Shown here: piece after piece, positions 9,444 to 18,976 of the stretch
How positions within the stretch are numbered: the first letter of the stretch is position 1
How the letters are laid out: every line of letters begins with the position of its first letter
Assembly: GCF_947241125.1 (NCBI RefSeq)
Contig: NZ_OX365700.1
Span: 1,830,001 to 1,894,000 of the forward strand
DNA: 64,000 nt
Origin: Nitrospira tepida
GTDB taxonomy: Bacteria > Nitrospirota > Nitrospiria > Nitrospirales > Nitrospiraceae
Direction: 5' to 3'
The notes under the pieces: model-generated
The model's input: the letters and a program-made list of their open reading frames with translations, nothing else
Told to the model about the DNA's origin: nothing
Databases searched by the model: none
Position numbers and translations under genes: made by a program

Positions 9444-9992
9444 ATGGCCGATCTTCACATGTCTCACGATCCGGTCCCTCCGATCCGGCTCCGAGGGCAT
9501 ACGCTCTTGTGCCTGCAAGGGTTTCGCGGGGAAGGCTACAGTCCCGAATTCATTTCCAATATGGCGGCCATCCACCAGGCCCTGACCCAGGCTCCCGACC
9601 GTCAGATCGAGGTGATCGCCTCTCCGGATGAGATCTGCGCGGCCTGTCCCCACCTACAATCTTCAGGGTGCAGGCTCAATGGCGAACGATCGGAAGCGGA
9701 AATGGTCGAGCAGGATCTGGTGGTCATTCAAAGGCTCGGGTTGAAGGTGGGGGACCGATTGCGCTGGGTGGACCTGCTCGAGCGGATTCGGAATTCGATC
9801 AGCGGCGACGACCTGCCTGCCATCTGCGGCGCTTGCCGGTGGTTGCCGTTGGGTTATTGCCGGGAGGGTATCAACCAACTTCGACATCCCTTCGAGGCCT
9901 CTCTCTCGCCCGAAGCTCGTACTGATGCTTCTCGGCTGGGGTGTGCAGGGGCGGTTGAAGGCGTTTCCAGCCAGACCAAGGATTTCGGTTAA
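9444..9992 (+). CDS. DUF1284 domain-containing protein
   Basis: About 182 aa from the ATG at 9444; a second ATG is at 9459. The start RLRGHTLLCLQGFRGEGYSPEF is diagnostic of DUF1284, a small family with conserved cysteines. Here Cys pairs occur as C-x2-C (AACPHL), a following Cys in SGC, and C-x2-C in the GACRW region, suggesting a metal or iron-sulphur site. The last 35 residues after REGINQLR look unlike the family and may be a run-on. The role is unknown. No clear ribosome site. Confidence 0.75.
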   Translation: MADLHMSHDPVPPIRLRGHTLLCLQGFRGEGYSPEFISNMAAIHQALTQAPDRQIEVIASPDEICAACPHLQSSGCRLNGERSEAEMVEQDLVVIQRLGLKVGDRLRWVDLLERIRNSISGDDLPAICGACRWLPLGYCREGINQLRHPFEASLSPEARTDASRLGCAGAVEGVSSQTKDFG

Positions 9993-10033
9993 CGTTGACC
10001 CACCGTGCCGGGCTTCGTCCGTCGTGCACGACC

Positions 10034-10697
10034 ATGCCCATCCATACCGCGGACATCGCCTTGGTCTTCGATGAGATCGCGGATCTGTTGGAGATCCAGG
10101 GCGCGAATGTCTTTCGCGTCCGAGCCTACCGTAACGCCGCCCGCACGCTCCGCGACCTCGGCCGGGAGATGAGCGCCATGGTTGAGACATATGAGAATCT
10201 GGCCGCTCTGCCCGGTATCGGCAAGGATCTGGCCGGCAAGATCCAGGAGATCGTCCAGCATGGGTCCGAAGCCATCCTGGAGGAGTACCGGAAGGGAATC
10301 CCCAGGGGGGGTAACTGAGCTGATGTATCTGCAATACTCTCAAGGATGGCGCTTGGGGCGAAGAAGCGGGGGGTGGAGTACCTCGCGATCACCGATCACT
10401 CTCAGCATCTCGGCGTCGCCAAGGGGCTCGACGTCACGCGGCTGCTGGCGCATCTGGAGCAGATCGACAAGCTGAACGATGAGCCGGACGGGATCACGTT
10501 GCTCAAGGGGCTCGAGGTGGATATCCTGGAGGGCGGCAGCCTGGACATGCCGGACGACGTGCTCGGCAAGCTCGATCTCGTCGTCGGCGCAGTGCACGAT
10601 CATTTCCAGCTCTCGCAGCAAAAACAGACCGAACGGATTTTGATGGCGATGGATCACCCGCACTTCACGATGTTGGCGCATCCGCAGGGAGTGACGC
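10034..10697 (+). pseudogene. polX: family X DNA polymerase (PolX) with catalytic core deleted
   Basis: Two fragments of one bacterial PolX gene. 10034-10318 encodes the N-terminal helix-hairpin-helix region (MPIHTADIALVFDEIAD, LPGIGKDLAGKI) and stops after KGIPRGGN. About 30 bases later, from 10346, the frame continues with the PHP phosphoesterase domain (AITDHSQHLGVAKGLD, GLEVDIL) and is cut off at LAHPQG. The Pol-beta-like nucleotidyltransferase core is gone, as is the C-terminal end of the PHP domain. Base-excision repair polymerase activity is therefore lost. The 3' end abuts a truncated glpD read from the other strand. Confidence 0.8.
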
Positions 10698-11905
10698 AGC
10701 CGAGACGCGGCGCGATCCGGTCGCCAACGCATTCGCTCAGGGCTCGGTAGGTGGTGAACTTGCCGCCGTAGATCGTGAACAATCCGGGCGCAGATTCCTC
10801 AGTGACGGCCTCGCGAGACAGCGCAGAGGCATCGCCGTCGAACGTACGCCGATAGAAGGGCGAGTCGAACGGGACCTGGATCCAGGCGCTCCGGACCCGC
10901 CCGATGCCGACATCCGGCGCGCGTTGACGGAGTGGAATCGTTCTGGCCCCGCAGAAGACTTCCATGACATTGTGCTCCGGCTCGCGAAGGTCGGGATGTT
11001 GCGTTGCGAACGCCATCGGGTAAGTCTCGTCGGCCGGGGGACAGTCCATGCGGTCGGGTGTCCCTTCGAGCCCGCGCTCGGTCCTGCCGAGGAGCCATTT
11101 GTCCTCCCACGGGATGAAGAAGACCACCCGTCCATCCTCGTGTTGCATGAGGGTCGCGGCACAGTCTTTGGGTTTGGCGGACAGGACCTCGGGCGAAAAG
11201 ACGAGGTGGGTACCAACGTTGAGCAAGCAGACCGTGCGCGGCAGCACGTTCCACCGCAGTAGGTTCGCGTTCACGACCAGGCGGCTGGTGACCTCTTGCA
11301 CGCCGTTCGCTGAGGTCATGCGGATGCGATACCCTCCGCCGAGAGGCGTGATGTCATCCACCCTTGTCTGTTCCGCATAGCTGACCCCCAGGCGTGTTGC
11401 TGCTCGAGCGGCAACCCGGACGATCACGTCGTCGAGCATCTGCGCATCAGCATAGAGAAAGGCCGCGCGCAAATCCCGTTCGACCCTCTCACTCCGCATG
11501 TACGGCGCGTGGTGAGCGATTTCGGACCGGTCCAGCCAGCGGACGCCGGGCAAGCCATCACTTCCGGCGAACCGATCATAGAGCGTGAGCCCTACTTGGA
11601 TGAGCCAAGCCGGCCTGCCTTGTTTGAAGACCGGCAGGAGAAAGGGAAGTGGGCGCACGATGCCCGGTAGCAGCCGTAGGAGCAATGCGCGTTCTCTCAG
11701 GGCCCTCGCGGACGAGTCCCCATTGTCCGAGATGCTCCAGATAGCGCAAGCCGCCGTGAATCAGCTTGGTGGTTCGACTGGACGTGCCGGAGGCGAGTTT
11801 GGATTGTTCGACCAGGTGAACCGCGTGGACCCCGCGGGTCGCCAGGTCGTGAAGGAGCCCCACGCCGTGAATCCCGCCGCCGACGATGAGGACGTTGAGG
11901 TCCAT
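10698..11905 (-). pseudogene. glpD: glycerol-3-phosphate dehydrogenase, frameshifted and truncated
   Basis: Reads as aerobic FAD-dependent GlpD in two frames. The first (11905 to about 11700) carries the FAD-binding VGGGIHG motif and the TTKLIHGGLRYLE block. Near 11700 an extra G in a GGGCCC run shifts the frame, and the second frame (11685 to 10698) continues through LFTIYGGKFTTYRAL. Removing one G restores REALRERALLLRLLPGI, as expected of the family. The C-terminal domain, about 120 residues or more, is missing at the junction with the polX remnant. The gene can no longer make the membrane enzyme that feeds glycerol-3-phosphate electrons to quinone. Confidence 0.85.
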
Positions 11906-11984
11906 GGAGAAAGCGGAGCAAATGTCCTATGGCTCGTGTCTGTATTCTCTCACAGCAGTTCTCATCTTTGAGGAAAACAACGAA

Positions 11985-12749
11985 TTACGGCGCCTCCGGG
12001 GCCGCGGCTTTCTTGGCGAGCTGTTCAGCGCGACGGAGCTGCATGGCAAAGAGGTTGCGGGTGAGGGCCCATGAGGGGGAGAGGGGAAGGCCGGCTTCGC
12101 GGAGCGCCAGGGCGGCGTACTGGTGGCAGTGGTGAAACAGATGATAGAACCTCGTCGCCTGGTAGAACCGGCTTGACCCAGCCGTCAGGACCGGCTTGGA
12201 GTCTGCGATCGAGGATTGCAGATAATGCAGCAGGCGCGCATAGCCCTCGGCGCTGACCTGAAAGAAGAACCGTTCGGCCGGTGGTTGCGGCGTGCGGTCC
12301 GCCCAGACACGATCGTGGACGCCGACTTCGATCACGCCCGGCGTCGGCCAGAACAGGGCCCGGATGATTCCGGTGACCTCGGTCCGTCCCTCGAGATACC
12401 AGGCCTGCTCGGCGTAACCCCACTCCTCAAATAGGTGCTGAGGAGCGAGTGCTGAGGACTGAGGTTCCGAATCAGAGGGGTTCCTCTCAGTCCTCAGTCC
12501 CGAGTCCGCAGACCTATTTTCATGTGGAAGCGCGATCATGGCATGCCAGGAATCGAGCGAGACGGTGATCGTGTGGACGGGCGTTTCGTTTTGAGGTGGC
12601 CACAGCCCGGCCACCGGACTCGCGCAGCCGAACACGAGGCAAACAGCAACAAATATGGGTAAGAAGGACAGGCGGTCGTGGCGAGTGAGATAGGCAGGCT
12701 TCACTTGTAAGTCTTCTGTCAGCCTATGATGCCGTGAATACACATTCAC
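11985..12749 (-). CDS. DUF2459 (TIGR02117-type) lipoprotein with in-frame palindromic insert
   Basis: A 254-aa predicted lipoprotein: a basic N-terminus, hydrophobic core and lipobox LVFGC near residue 42. The DUF2459 signature follows, with SLDSWHAMIALP, then FEEWGYAEQAWYL and, near the C-terminus, YHLFHHCHQYAA. Between IALP and FEEWG there is an extra segment of about 30 residues (ENRSADSGLRTERNPS and onward) that is encoded by a 91-bp inverted repeat, so the gene seems to have absorbed a palindromic element without losing frame. The start may instead be the GTG that begins VKPAYL. Function of the family is unknown; it was first noted near urease genes. Confidence 0.7.
   Translation of the reverse strand: MNVYSRHHRLTEDLQVKPAYLTRHDRLSFLPIFVAVCLVFGCASPVAGLWPPQNETPVHTITVSLDSWHAMIALPHENRSADSGLRTERNPSDSEPQSSALAPQHLFEEWGYAEQAWYLEGRTEVTGIIRALFWPTPGVIEVGVHDRVWADRTPQPPAERFFFQVSAEGYARLLHYLQSSIADSKPVLTAGSSRFYQATRFYHLFHHCHQYAALALREAGLPLSPSWALTRNLFAMQLRRAEQLAKKAAAPEAP
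12429..12519. repeat. 91-bp imperfect palindrome inside the DUF2459 gene
   Basis: The outer ends are AAATAGGT and ACCTATTT, and the inner arms TGAGGACTGAG (12453-12463) and CTCAGTCCTCA (12486-12496) are perfect complements; the segments between them are about 80 percent complementary. The whole can fold into one long hairpin. It sits in frame in the coding region and accounts for about 30 extra residues. It looks like a REP/MITE-type insertion. Confidence 0.75.
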
Positions 12750-12932
12750 TGACTAGGGTATTGGATATTGTATGAAAATTGATGATATTCGCCGGCCTCT
12801 CGCATAGGCCGTGCGCCATTGACTCCGATGTTGTGTTATCGGCAATGAGCCAGCCATTTCACGTACCGCCGAAGCGAGCTATGGCACGCGGGCAGTTTAT
12901 GCTATCGTGGGTGACCCGCCGGCGGCCCTTCC

Positions 12933-13991
12933 ATGATCGAGATCGACGGCTCCCAATATTCCGGCTCCGGCACGATCGTCCGGCAATCGGTGATGTTCTC
13001 CGCGTTGACAGGGACGCCCGTTCATATCACTAACGCACGCATCAAACGGCCGAATCCTGGTCTTCGTGCCCAGCACGTTCAGGTTGTCAAAGCAATCGGC
13101 GAGGTGGTCAACGCCAAAATGGAAGGCGTCGAGATCGGGTCGATGGGCGTGACCTTCGAGCCCGGCCCGCTCCAGACCAGCCGGCACTACGTCTGGGACA
13201 TCGGCTCAGCGGGCTCGACGACCATGCTTGCGCTGGCGGTCCTGCCGGTGCTGGCGTTCGGTGGCTCAAAGGCGTCGGTCGAGCTGATCGGGGGTCTATT
13301 TCAGGACTTTGCGCCGTCGTTGTTTCACCTGCAGTATGTCATGTTGCCGTTGTTGCAGCGCATGGGGCTGGAGGCCGAAGCCCACATGGAGCGACCTGGC
13401 TACGTGCCGGCAGGTCACGGGATTCTCTCCTTGACGGTGAAGCTGGTCAACCGCCCCTTGCGCAGTCTGAGTCTCGAGGAAGCGGGGCCGGTGAAGCGCA
13501 TCTGGGGCATTTCCTTATCCTCGCACTTGGACGAGCGGCGCGTGAGCCGGCGCATGGCCGAGTCCGCCAGGCAGGCGCTTGGCGAAGCCGGGTTTCACCC
13601 TGAGATCGAGGAGCGAAGCGACACCAGTTCACTTCAGGCAGGCGCCGCGTTGGCGCTGTTTGCGGATTGCGGCGAGGGTGTCCGTCTCGGCGCGGACCAG
13701 GCCGGCGCGTTGCGCCGGTCTGCGGAGGCTATCGGCAAATTCGTGACCCGGCAGCTTCTGCAGGATGTCAAGACCGGCGCCACGCTCGATCGGTACGCAG
13801 CCGACCAGATCATCCCCTTCGCGGCGCTCGCGGAGGGGGAAAGCCGGTTTCGCATCCCCGCTGAGACAGATCATGTGCAGACCAACGCTTGGCTGGCGAA
13901 CACGTTCCTGGGGGCGGAGGTGCGGGTCGAGAATTGTCTTCTGAAGATCAAGGGCATCGGCCGATTTGTCAGTCCCGGGGTGGACATTTGA
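12933..13991 (+). CDS. rtcA: RNA 3'-terminal phosphate cyclase
   Basis: A 352-aa cyclase of the RtcA/Rcl1 family, which uses ATP to convert RNA 3'-phosphate to a 2',3'-cyclic phosphate through a covalent histidine-AMP. The N-terminal IDGSQYSGSGTIVRQS and RPNPGLRAQHVQ motifs, the middle GSAGSTTML loop and the catalytic histidine H314 (DHVQTN) are all present. Length is normal. No rtcB or rtcR gene is beside it; in many bacteria rtcA is regulated with those genes, so here it probably acts as a stand-alone repair gene. No clear Shine-Dalgarno was seen before the ATG. Confidence 0.95.
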   Translation: MIEIDGSQYSGSGTIVRQSVMFSALTGTPVHITNARIKRPNPGLRAQHVQVVKAIGEVVNAKMEGVEIGSMGVTFEPGPLQTSRHYVWDIGSAGSTTMLALAVLPVLAFGGSKASVELIGGLFQDFAPSLFHLQYVMLPLLQRMGLEAEAHMERPGYVPAGHGILSLTVKLVNRPLRSLSLEEAGPVKRIWGISLSSHLDERRVSRRMAESARQALGEAGFHPEIEERSDTSSLQAGAALALFADCGEGVRLGADQAGALRRSAEAIGKFVTRQLLQDVKTGATLDRYAADQIIPFAALAEGESRFRIPAETDHVQTNAWLANTFLGAEVRVENCLLKIKGIGRFVSPGVDI

Positions 13992-14129
13992 GATGGTGAG
14001 CAGGATCACGGCTCGGCGAGGTGCAGAAGCGTGAGGCGTCTCTCTCGCCGGAGTGAGCCTAGTGCACGATCTAACGGCCATCGAGTGAATAGAGCATGAT
14101 GCCTGCGATCCAGAGGATGAGGTGAAGCC

Positions 14130-14831
14130 ATGACGCAGCTCACACCCAAGACAGCGGCGAAGGAAACGCCAAGGGAACGGAGGCTCCGGGTCCAGAAGAT
14201 CGTGCGCATCCTTGACCGAACCTACCCAGACAGCAAGCTGGCGCTGAACTTCACGACGCCGCTTGAGTTGTTGATCGCGTTGATCCTGGCGGCGCAATGC
14301 ACCGATGAACGGGTCAACCAGGTGACGGCGACGCTGTTTTCGAAGTACCGCCGCGCAGAGGACTGGGCCAGGATTCCGCGTGCGACGCTCGAGGCGGAGA
14401 TCCGGACGACCGGCTTCTACCGGAACAAGGCCAAAGCCATCCAGGAGTGTTGCGATGCGCTTATTGAGCGATTCCAGGGCTCGGTGCCGAACCGGCTGGA
14501 GGACCTTGTGAGCCTGCCGGGGGTGGGGAGGAAAACCGCGAACATCGTGCTGGGCAACGCGTTCGGTCAACCGGCGATCGGGGTGGACACGCACGTCGGC
14601 CGATTGGCGCAACGGCTCGGGCTGACCACACAGACCAATCCCGACAAGATCGAGTTCGATCTGAATCCCATCGTGCCGGATCCGCTCAAGATTCGGTTCT
14701 GCCATCTCCTTCAGGCTCACGGTCGGGCTGTCTGCCTGGCTCGCAAACCGGATTGCCCGGCCTGTTCCATCAACCAGCTCTGTCCGTTTCCGGTCCATTC
14801 GGCGAAGGCCGCTCCGGCCAAGCGGAAATAG
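14130..14831 (+). CDS. nth: endonuclease III
   Basis: A 233-aa bifunctional DNA glycosylase/AP lyase of base-excision repair, acting on oxidised pyrimidines. The helix-hairpin-helix LPGVGRKTA carries catalytic Lys135, and Asp153 is in VDTHV. The C-terminal 4Fe-4S loop is intact as C202-x6-C209-x2-C212-x5-C218. An AGGATGAGG stretch upstream gives a usable ribosome site. The 20-residue basic N-terminal and C-terminal extensions are longer than in E. coli but common in this phylum. Confidence 0.96.
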   Translation: MTQLTPKTAAKETPRERRLRVQKIVRILDRTYPDSKLALNFTTPLELLIALILAAQCTDERVNQVTATLFSKYRRAEDWARIPRATLEAEIRTTGFYRNKAKAIQECCDALIERFQGSVPNRLEDLVSLPGVGRKTANIVLGNAFGQPAIGVDTHVGRLAQRLGLTTQTNPDKIEFDLNPIVPDPLKIRFCHLLQAHGRAVCLARKPDCPACSINQLCPFPVHSAKAAPAKRK

Positions 14832-14910
14832 GAGCCTTCCGGCGAGGCAGCCGGATTAAACCAGTCGAGCAACGCGCAATGTCAGATACACCCAGTGCAG
14901 CATGACCCTC

Positions 14911-15456
14911 TCATGACCCGCAAGCTCTCTGCTTCTCCTTCAGCCGATGAAGGACCTCCGCGGCGAGCGACCCCGCGAGCTGGTTTCTGTTCAGCTCGGT
15001 CACCGTCACCAGCCGGCAGTCATGCCGTTGCTTGATCCCCTCGATAAACCCATCGCCCTTGAGGGCGATGGTCGCGATGACGATCCTTGGCGAGTCAAGA
15101 AGCGCGGTCACTGCATCCTTGAAGCGTGTTGAGCAACATTCCATTTTCCCGATCTCGTCAATGACGAGGACCGGCGAGGGAACATGGCGCAGGTCAAGTT
15201 GCTCCAGCAGTCGCTCAAACCCGATGACATCCACTCCATAGCGTGACACTCGATCAGAGCTCTGGAACTCGACATGGGAGAGGACCTGTTGCCGGCCATT
15301 GAGTGCGATAAGACGGAATCCTTTCCGGACTCCTCCGACCCGAATCTCCTCTGTGTAGAATCCGGCCGGCTGATAGTCCTGCAACTGATGTGCGATGGTT
15401 CGAATCAGGGTGGTTTTCCCCACGCCTGGCCGACCGGTGATCAGGATATGGCCCAT
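14911..15456 (-). CDS. THEP1-type nucleoside-triphosphatase
   Basis: A 181-aa P-loop NTPase of the THEP1/NTPase_1 family. Walker A GRPGVGKTT lies at residues 8-16, the family-specific GFYTEEIR and GFRLI segments follow, and Walker B VLVIDEIGKME is around 95-105. Members hydrolyse ATP/GTP slowly and their cellular role is not settled. ATG 15456 is chosen because it has an AGGAG site 4 nt upstream; the open frame extends further to 15501 without family similarity. Confidence 0.9.
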   Translation of the reverse strand: MGHILITGRPGVGKTTLIRTIAHQLQDYQPAGFYTEEIRVGGVRKGFRLIALNGRQQVLSHVEFQSSDRVSRYGVDVIGFERLLEQLDLRHVPSPVLVIDEIGKMECCSTRFKDAVTALLDSPRIVIATIALKGDGFIEGIKQRHDCRLVTVTELNRNQLAGSLAAEVLHRLKEKQRACGS

Positions 15457-15879
15457 GGTACTCCTGGTCCCGCAAACCCGCTCTCCCCCCGGATCACTCA
15501 ACAGACGCTATGTGGCCTGCCGAACTGGCCGGCGCACGTCGTTCGCTACCCACGAGCTCGAGGCCACTATCGGCCATGCGGGTGTCCTTGCAAACCGACG
15601 AATGGGGCAATTGAGCCCCATATCACTTCATGCCGGTCGTTACCCTCGGCGGACACCGAGAGGGGGCGATCAGCCGTGGGATTACCCTGAAGCCTCACAG
15701 TGAGTGTGCATGAACCTCTGAAGTCCATGACTGCAAGGCGGTTTCGCAGAGATGATTCCCTGTGGGGACCGATGAAGGGAAGCAAGAAGGCTGGGGAAAT
15801 CCCTAGCTTGATGGTCTTTCGGAGGTTGCTAGCCTTTAAATAAGGATAGGATGGATATGATCGATCGGACGTGCGTCGT
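15457..15879. other. gene-poor spacer upstream of the debranching-type glycosidase
   Basis: About 420 bases between divergent genes. Short frames exist on both strands but none has a ribosome site or a recognisable product. The divergent promoters of the NTPase and glycosidase genes must lie here; I did not find an operator-like repeat or terminator. Confidence 0.4.
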
Positions 15880-18441
15880 ATGGACTGGTTCCGAATCATT
15901 GGCCCCTCTCCTGGGCAGGTCCTTTCTCGCCTCGCAGATCAAAATTCTGCCACACGAGATGGTATAAGTCAGGGGCGACGTAGGACCTTCTTTCGACCGC
16001 TGCAGGGAGGATGTATCCTGTCCCGCAGGCAGTGCCTTGCCCTTGTCCTTTCTCTCGCGTCCGTCCCTCACGGGCTGCCGTCGTCAAATTCCAAAGCACG
16101 GGCGTCCGGCTTCTATAGGCAGCAGGTGTTCAGCCGGTCTCCGGATGCCGGATCCGTGAGCGCCGCGAGGTTTGAGAATGCGATCGTGCTCAAGAATGGC
16201 AATCTCTTCTTAGTCACGGACGCGAATGGCGCCATACCCCTCAAGGAGAAACACGGGTTTGGGCTCTACTATCAGGATTGCCGGGTCCTGAACGGGTTCG
16301 AAATACGACTCTCGGGCTCTCCACCCCTGATCGTTTCGTCGAAGGCCCCGACAGGGACCATGGCGGAGTTGACCTTCACGAACCCGAGAATTCAGGGGCG
16401 GGACGGTCGTCTCATTCCAAGGCAAGTGTTAGCGATCCGATCTCATCGGCTTGTTCAAGACAATCCTCCGGCCATCCGCGAGCGGCTGTTGTTTCAAAAC
16501 CTTGCCGGGCACCACGCCGAATTTACCGTCTCACTCAGCTTCCGCCCCTCCTTCGAGGACATCATGGCCGTGAGAGGGTTCCCCCAACATCTGGGGAACC
16601 TGTTCGCTCCGGTTTGGGAAGGCGGACCGCTATACATCGTGTATGAAGGGAAAGACCGGCTTTACAGAGGCCTTGCGATCCATTTCGATCCCATGCCCGA
16701 TGCGACCGATACGACCAATGCTTCCTTCAATATCAAACTGGCGTCTCAGGAGACGAAGGAACTACGCCTGTCGCAGTTTGTGACCTTCTCCTCCGAGCGA
16801 CCGGACGCGAGAAAACCGGTCAGTGAGCCCGTCGATTTCAGCCGTGTGGCCTCGGACCTAGCCCACACCTCGGAGACCTGGATGGGCTCCATCACGCGCA
16901 TCGTCAGCGACAATGCCGTCGTGGATCATGTGCTCACGCGTGCCTTGCTGGACCTTCGTCTCTTGCAGACAAAGATCGATGATCTCACCTTCTATGCGGC
17001 AGGTGCACCGTGGTTCGTCACATTGTTTGGGCGCGATAGCGTCATCGCAGCCCTGCAGACTCTCGCGTTCGATTCGAGCGTGGCCGAACAAACCCTTCGG
17101 TTGCTGGCCAAGTATCAAGGGCAGCGCTATGACGATTGGAGAGACGAGGAGCCCGGCAAGATCTTGCACGAGTTGAGGACGGGGGAGCTTGCCCGACTCG
17201 GACTTGTTCCGCACACGCCATACTACGGCACAGTCGATGCGACGCCGCTGTTCCTGATTCTGCTCGCTCAGCATGCCGCCTGGACCGGCACGCTCAATCT
17301 GTTCGAAGAATTGCGTGAATCCGTTGAACGGGCCATCGCGTGGATCGAGACGAATCAAGAAAGACATGGCCACGGCTATGTGACCTATCAAAGTCGGTCT
17401 CCGGCTCCACTCGCGAACCAGGGATGGAAGGATTCGGGCGACGCAATTGTCCATGCTGATGGAAGCCTGGCCGTCCCTCCGATCGCACTGGCAGAGGTAC
17501 AGGGTTATGTCTATCGCGCCAAACGGCAGATCGCGGGGCTCTATGAGCGCGTCGGCGAAACGATGCGGGCCGGTCGATTGAAGCGCGAGGCGGAGGAGTT
17601 GCGGACGCGCTTCAACCGGGATTTCTGGCTTCCGGATAAGGGCATCTATGCCTTGGCGTTGCAAGGCGACGGGACGCCCTGTTCCGTCGTCAGCTCAAAT
17701 CCCGGTCAAGCGCTCTGGGGCGGGATTGTCAGCGGAAACAAAGCCGGACGCACGGTTGACCGGCTCATGGCCCCTGACATGTTCAGCGGCTGGGGCGTGC
17801 GAACGCTGTCAGAACGAGAGCGGGCATACGATCCTCTCGGGTATCATGTGGGGACCGTGTGGCCTCACGATAATTCGCTGATTGCCGCGGGCTGTCGGCG
17901 ATATGGGTTTGACCAGGCAGGCCTGGATATTATGACCGGCCTCTTCGATGCGGCGAGACATTTCAACGGCTATCGGCTGCCCGAGCTGTTTGCCGGCGTC
18001 GATCGAGTGAATCACCACGATCCTATGTGGTACCCAGCCGCCAATCCGCCTCAAGCCTGGGCCGCCGGTGCGATTCCGTACCTGTTCGAAATCATGCTCG
18101 GCCTCATTCCGGACGGTCTCGATCATCGGCTGCGAATCGTGCGGCCTGTCTTGCCGGGTTTTTTGGATGAGCTTGAAGTCCGTGAGCTGAAAGTTGGCGG
18201 TGCGGAAGTAGAGCTGCGTTTTCGGCGTGGGCCGGAGCAGGCCATCAACGTGGACGTCTTAAGGGTCGAAGGACACCTCGACATCCTCGTGGAGGGAACA
18301 TTCCCATTGAGCCCCCGTCACCGTGAACAGGTCGAATGCGATTGCACGTCGGGGGTCACACGGCACTCGCCGGGTTCACCTCGAGGTCTACTGGTTTGGA
18401 GAGGAGCGGCGGTCCGAGCGGGAGGAGGGGTTCGCCGGTGA
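15880..18441 (+). CDS. glycogen debranching-type glycosidase (GDE N-terminal + GH63/GH133-like barrel)
   Basis: A product of about 853 aa. Residues about 105-310 match the bacterial GDE N-terminal beta-sandwich (NGNLFLVTDANG, HGFGLYYQDCRVLNGFE). The rest is an (alpha/alpha)6 barrel with the expected acidic stretches WFVTLFGRDSVIAA, GWKDSGDAI and GYHVGTVWPHDNSLIA. It is probably an amylo-alpha-1,6-glucosidase or related enzyme acting on branched alpha-glucan or sucrose-like sugars. The start is uncertain: the first 80 residues contain a hydrophobic stretch (CLALVLSLASVP) that may be a signal peptide or lie outside the true gene; a GTG near 16156 is an alternative. The last 30 codons overlap the convergent transporter gene and look like run-on. 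Confidence 0.85.
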   Translation: MDWFRIIGPSPGQVLSRLADQNSATRDGISQGRRRTFFRPLQGGCILSRRQCLALVLSLASVPHGLPSSNSKARASGFYRQQVFSRSPDAGSVSAARFENAIVLKNGNLFLVTDANGAIPLKEKHGFGLYYQDCRVLNGFEIRLSGSPPLIVSSKAPTGTMAELTFTNPRIQGRDGRLIPRQVLAIRSHRLVQDNPPAIRERLLFQNLAGHHAEFTVSLSFRPSFEDIMAVRGFPQHLGNLFAPVWEGGPLYIVYEGKDRLYRGLAIHFDPMPDATDTTNASFNIKLASQETKELRLSQFVTFSSERPDARKPVSEPVDFSRVASDLAHTSETWMGSITRIVSDNAVVDHVLTRALLDLRLLQTKIDDLTFYAAGAPWFVTLFGRDSVIAALQTLAFDSSVAEQTLRLLAKYQGQRYDDWRDEEPGKILHELRTGELARLGLVPHTPYYGTVDATPLFLILLAQHAAWTGTLNLFEELRESVERAIAWIETNQERHGHGYVTYQSRSPAPLANQGWKDSGDAIVHADGSLAVPPIALAEVQGYVYRAKRQIAGLYERVGETMRAGRLKREAEELRTRFNRDFWLPDKGIYALALQGDGTPCSVVSSNPGQALWGGIVSGNKAGRTVDRLMAPDMFSGWGVRTLSERERAYDPLGYHVGTVWPHDNSLIAAGCRRYGFDQAGLDIMTGLFDAARHFNGYRLPELFAGVDRVNHHDPMWYPAANPPQAWAAGAIPYLFEIMLGLIPDGLDHRLRIVRPVLPGFLDELEVRELKVGGAEVELRFRRGPEQAINVDVLRVEGHLDILVEGTFPLSPRHREQVECDCTSGVTRHSPGSPRGLLVWRGAAVRAGGGVRR

Positions 18442-18976
18442 AGGCCTGGGTGAGGCTGGCGACGGCATAGTAGAACGCGAGGAATCCGACCAGGACGTGG
18501 CCGACTCCCGGCAAGGTTTCACTGATCATGTCGAGCCGTTCCAGCGAGGTGACGACAAAGGTGGCGGCGATGATGGCGTGCAGAAGGCTCAAGGTGACAT
18601 TGCGATAGGCGGTGAGATAAACCATGACTACGGAGAAGACCGCGTAGACCATGTTGATCGGCGCATATAACACCTGGTCGAAATGAAACGAGGTGCTCTC
18701 ACCGACCAATTTGGCCGTGCAGATCGTCGTCCAGAAAAAGCCGTACATGGTCAATGCGGTGCCGCCGAGCTGTTCGTGATATCGAATGTCGGTAATCCCG
18801 GCGAGGATCTGAACGATTCCTCCGAAGGCCAGAGCGATCACCAGCGTGCCGATCTGATCCCGGTCCGGAATGCCGCCGAGTTGCGCGACGCCAAGAGTCA
18901 ACGCGGCGACGGCGAGTCCGAACAATCCGATAGCCAGGACGTCGATCTGTCGAGTGGCCTGCTCATTCTTGGTCAC
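18356..18976 (-). CDS. acetate uptake transporter (GPR1/FUN34/YaaH) family protein
   Basis: A 206-aa integral membrane protein with six hydrophobic segments. The block ALAFGGIVQILAGITDIRYHEQLGGTALTMYGFFW matches in pieces the AceTr/SatP family, in which a hexamer forms an acetate/succinate channel. The family's N-terminal NPAPLGL signature is not clearly present (AIGLFGLAV stands in its place), so the transported substrate may differ. It overlaps the 3' end of the convergent glycosidase gene by about 86 bp. Confidence 0.75.
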   Translation of the reverse strand: MTKNEQATRQIDVLAIGLFGLAVAALTLGVAQLGGIPDRDQIGTLVIALAFGGIVQILAGITDIRYHEQLGGTALTMYGFFWTTICTAKLVGESTSFHFDQVLYAPINMVYAVFSVVMVYLTAYRNVTLSLLHAIIAATFVVTSLERLDMISETLPGVGHVLVGFLAFYYAVASLTQAFTGEPLLPLGPPLLSKPVDLEVNPASAV

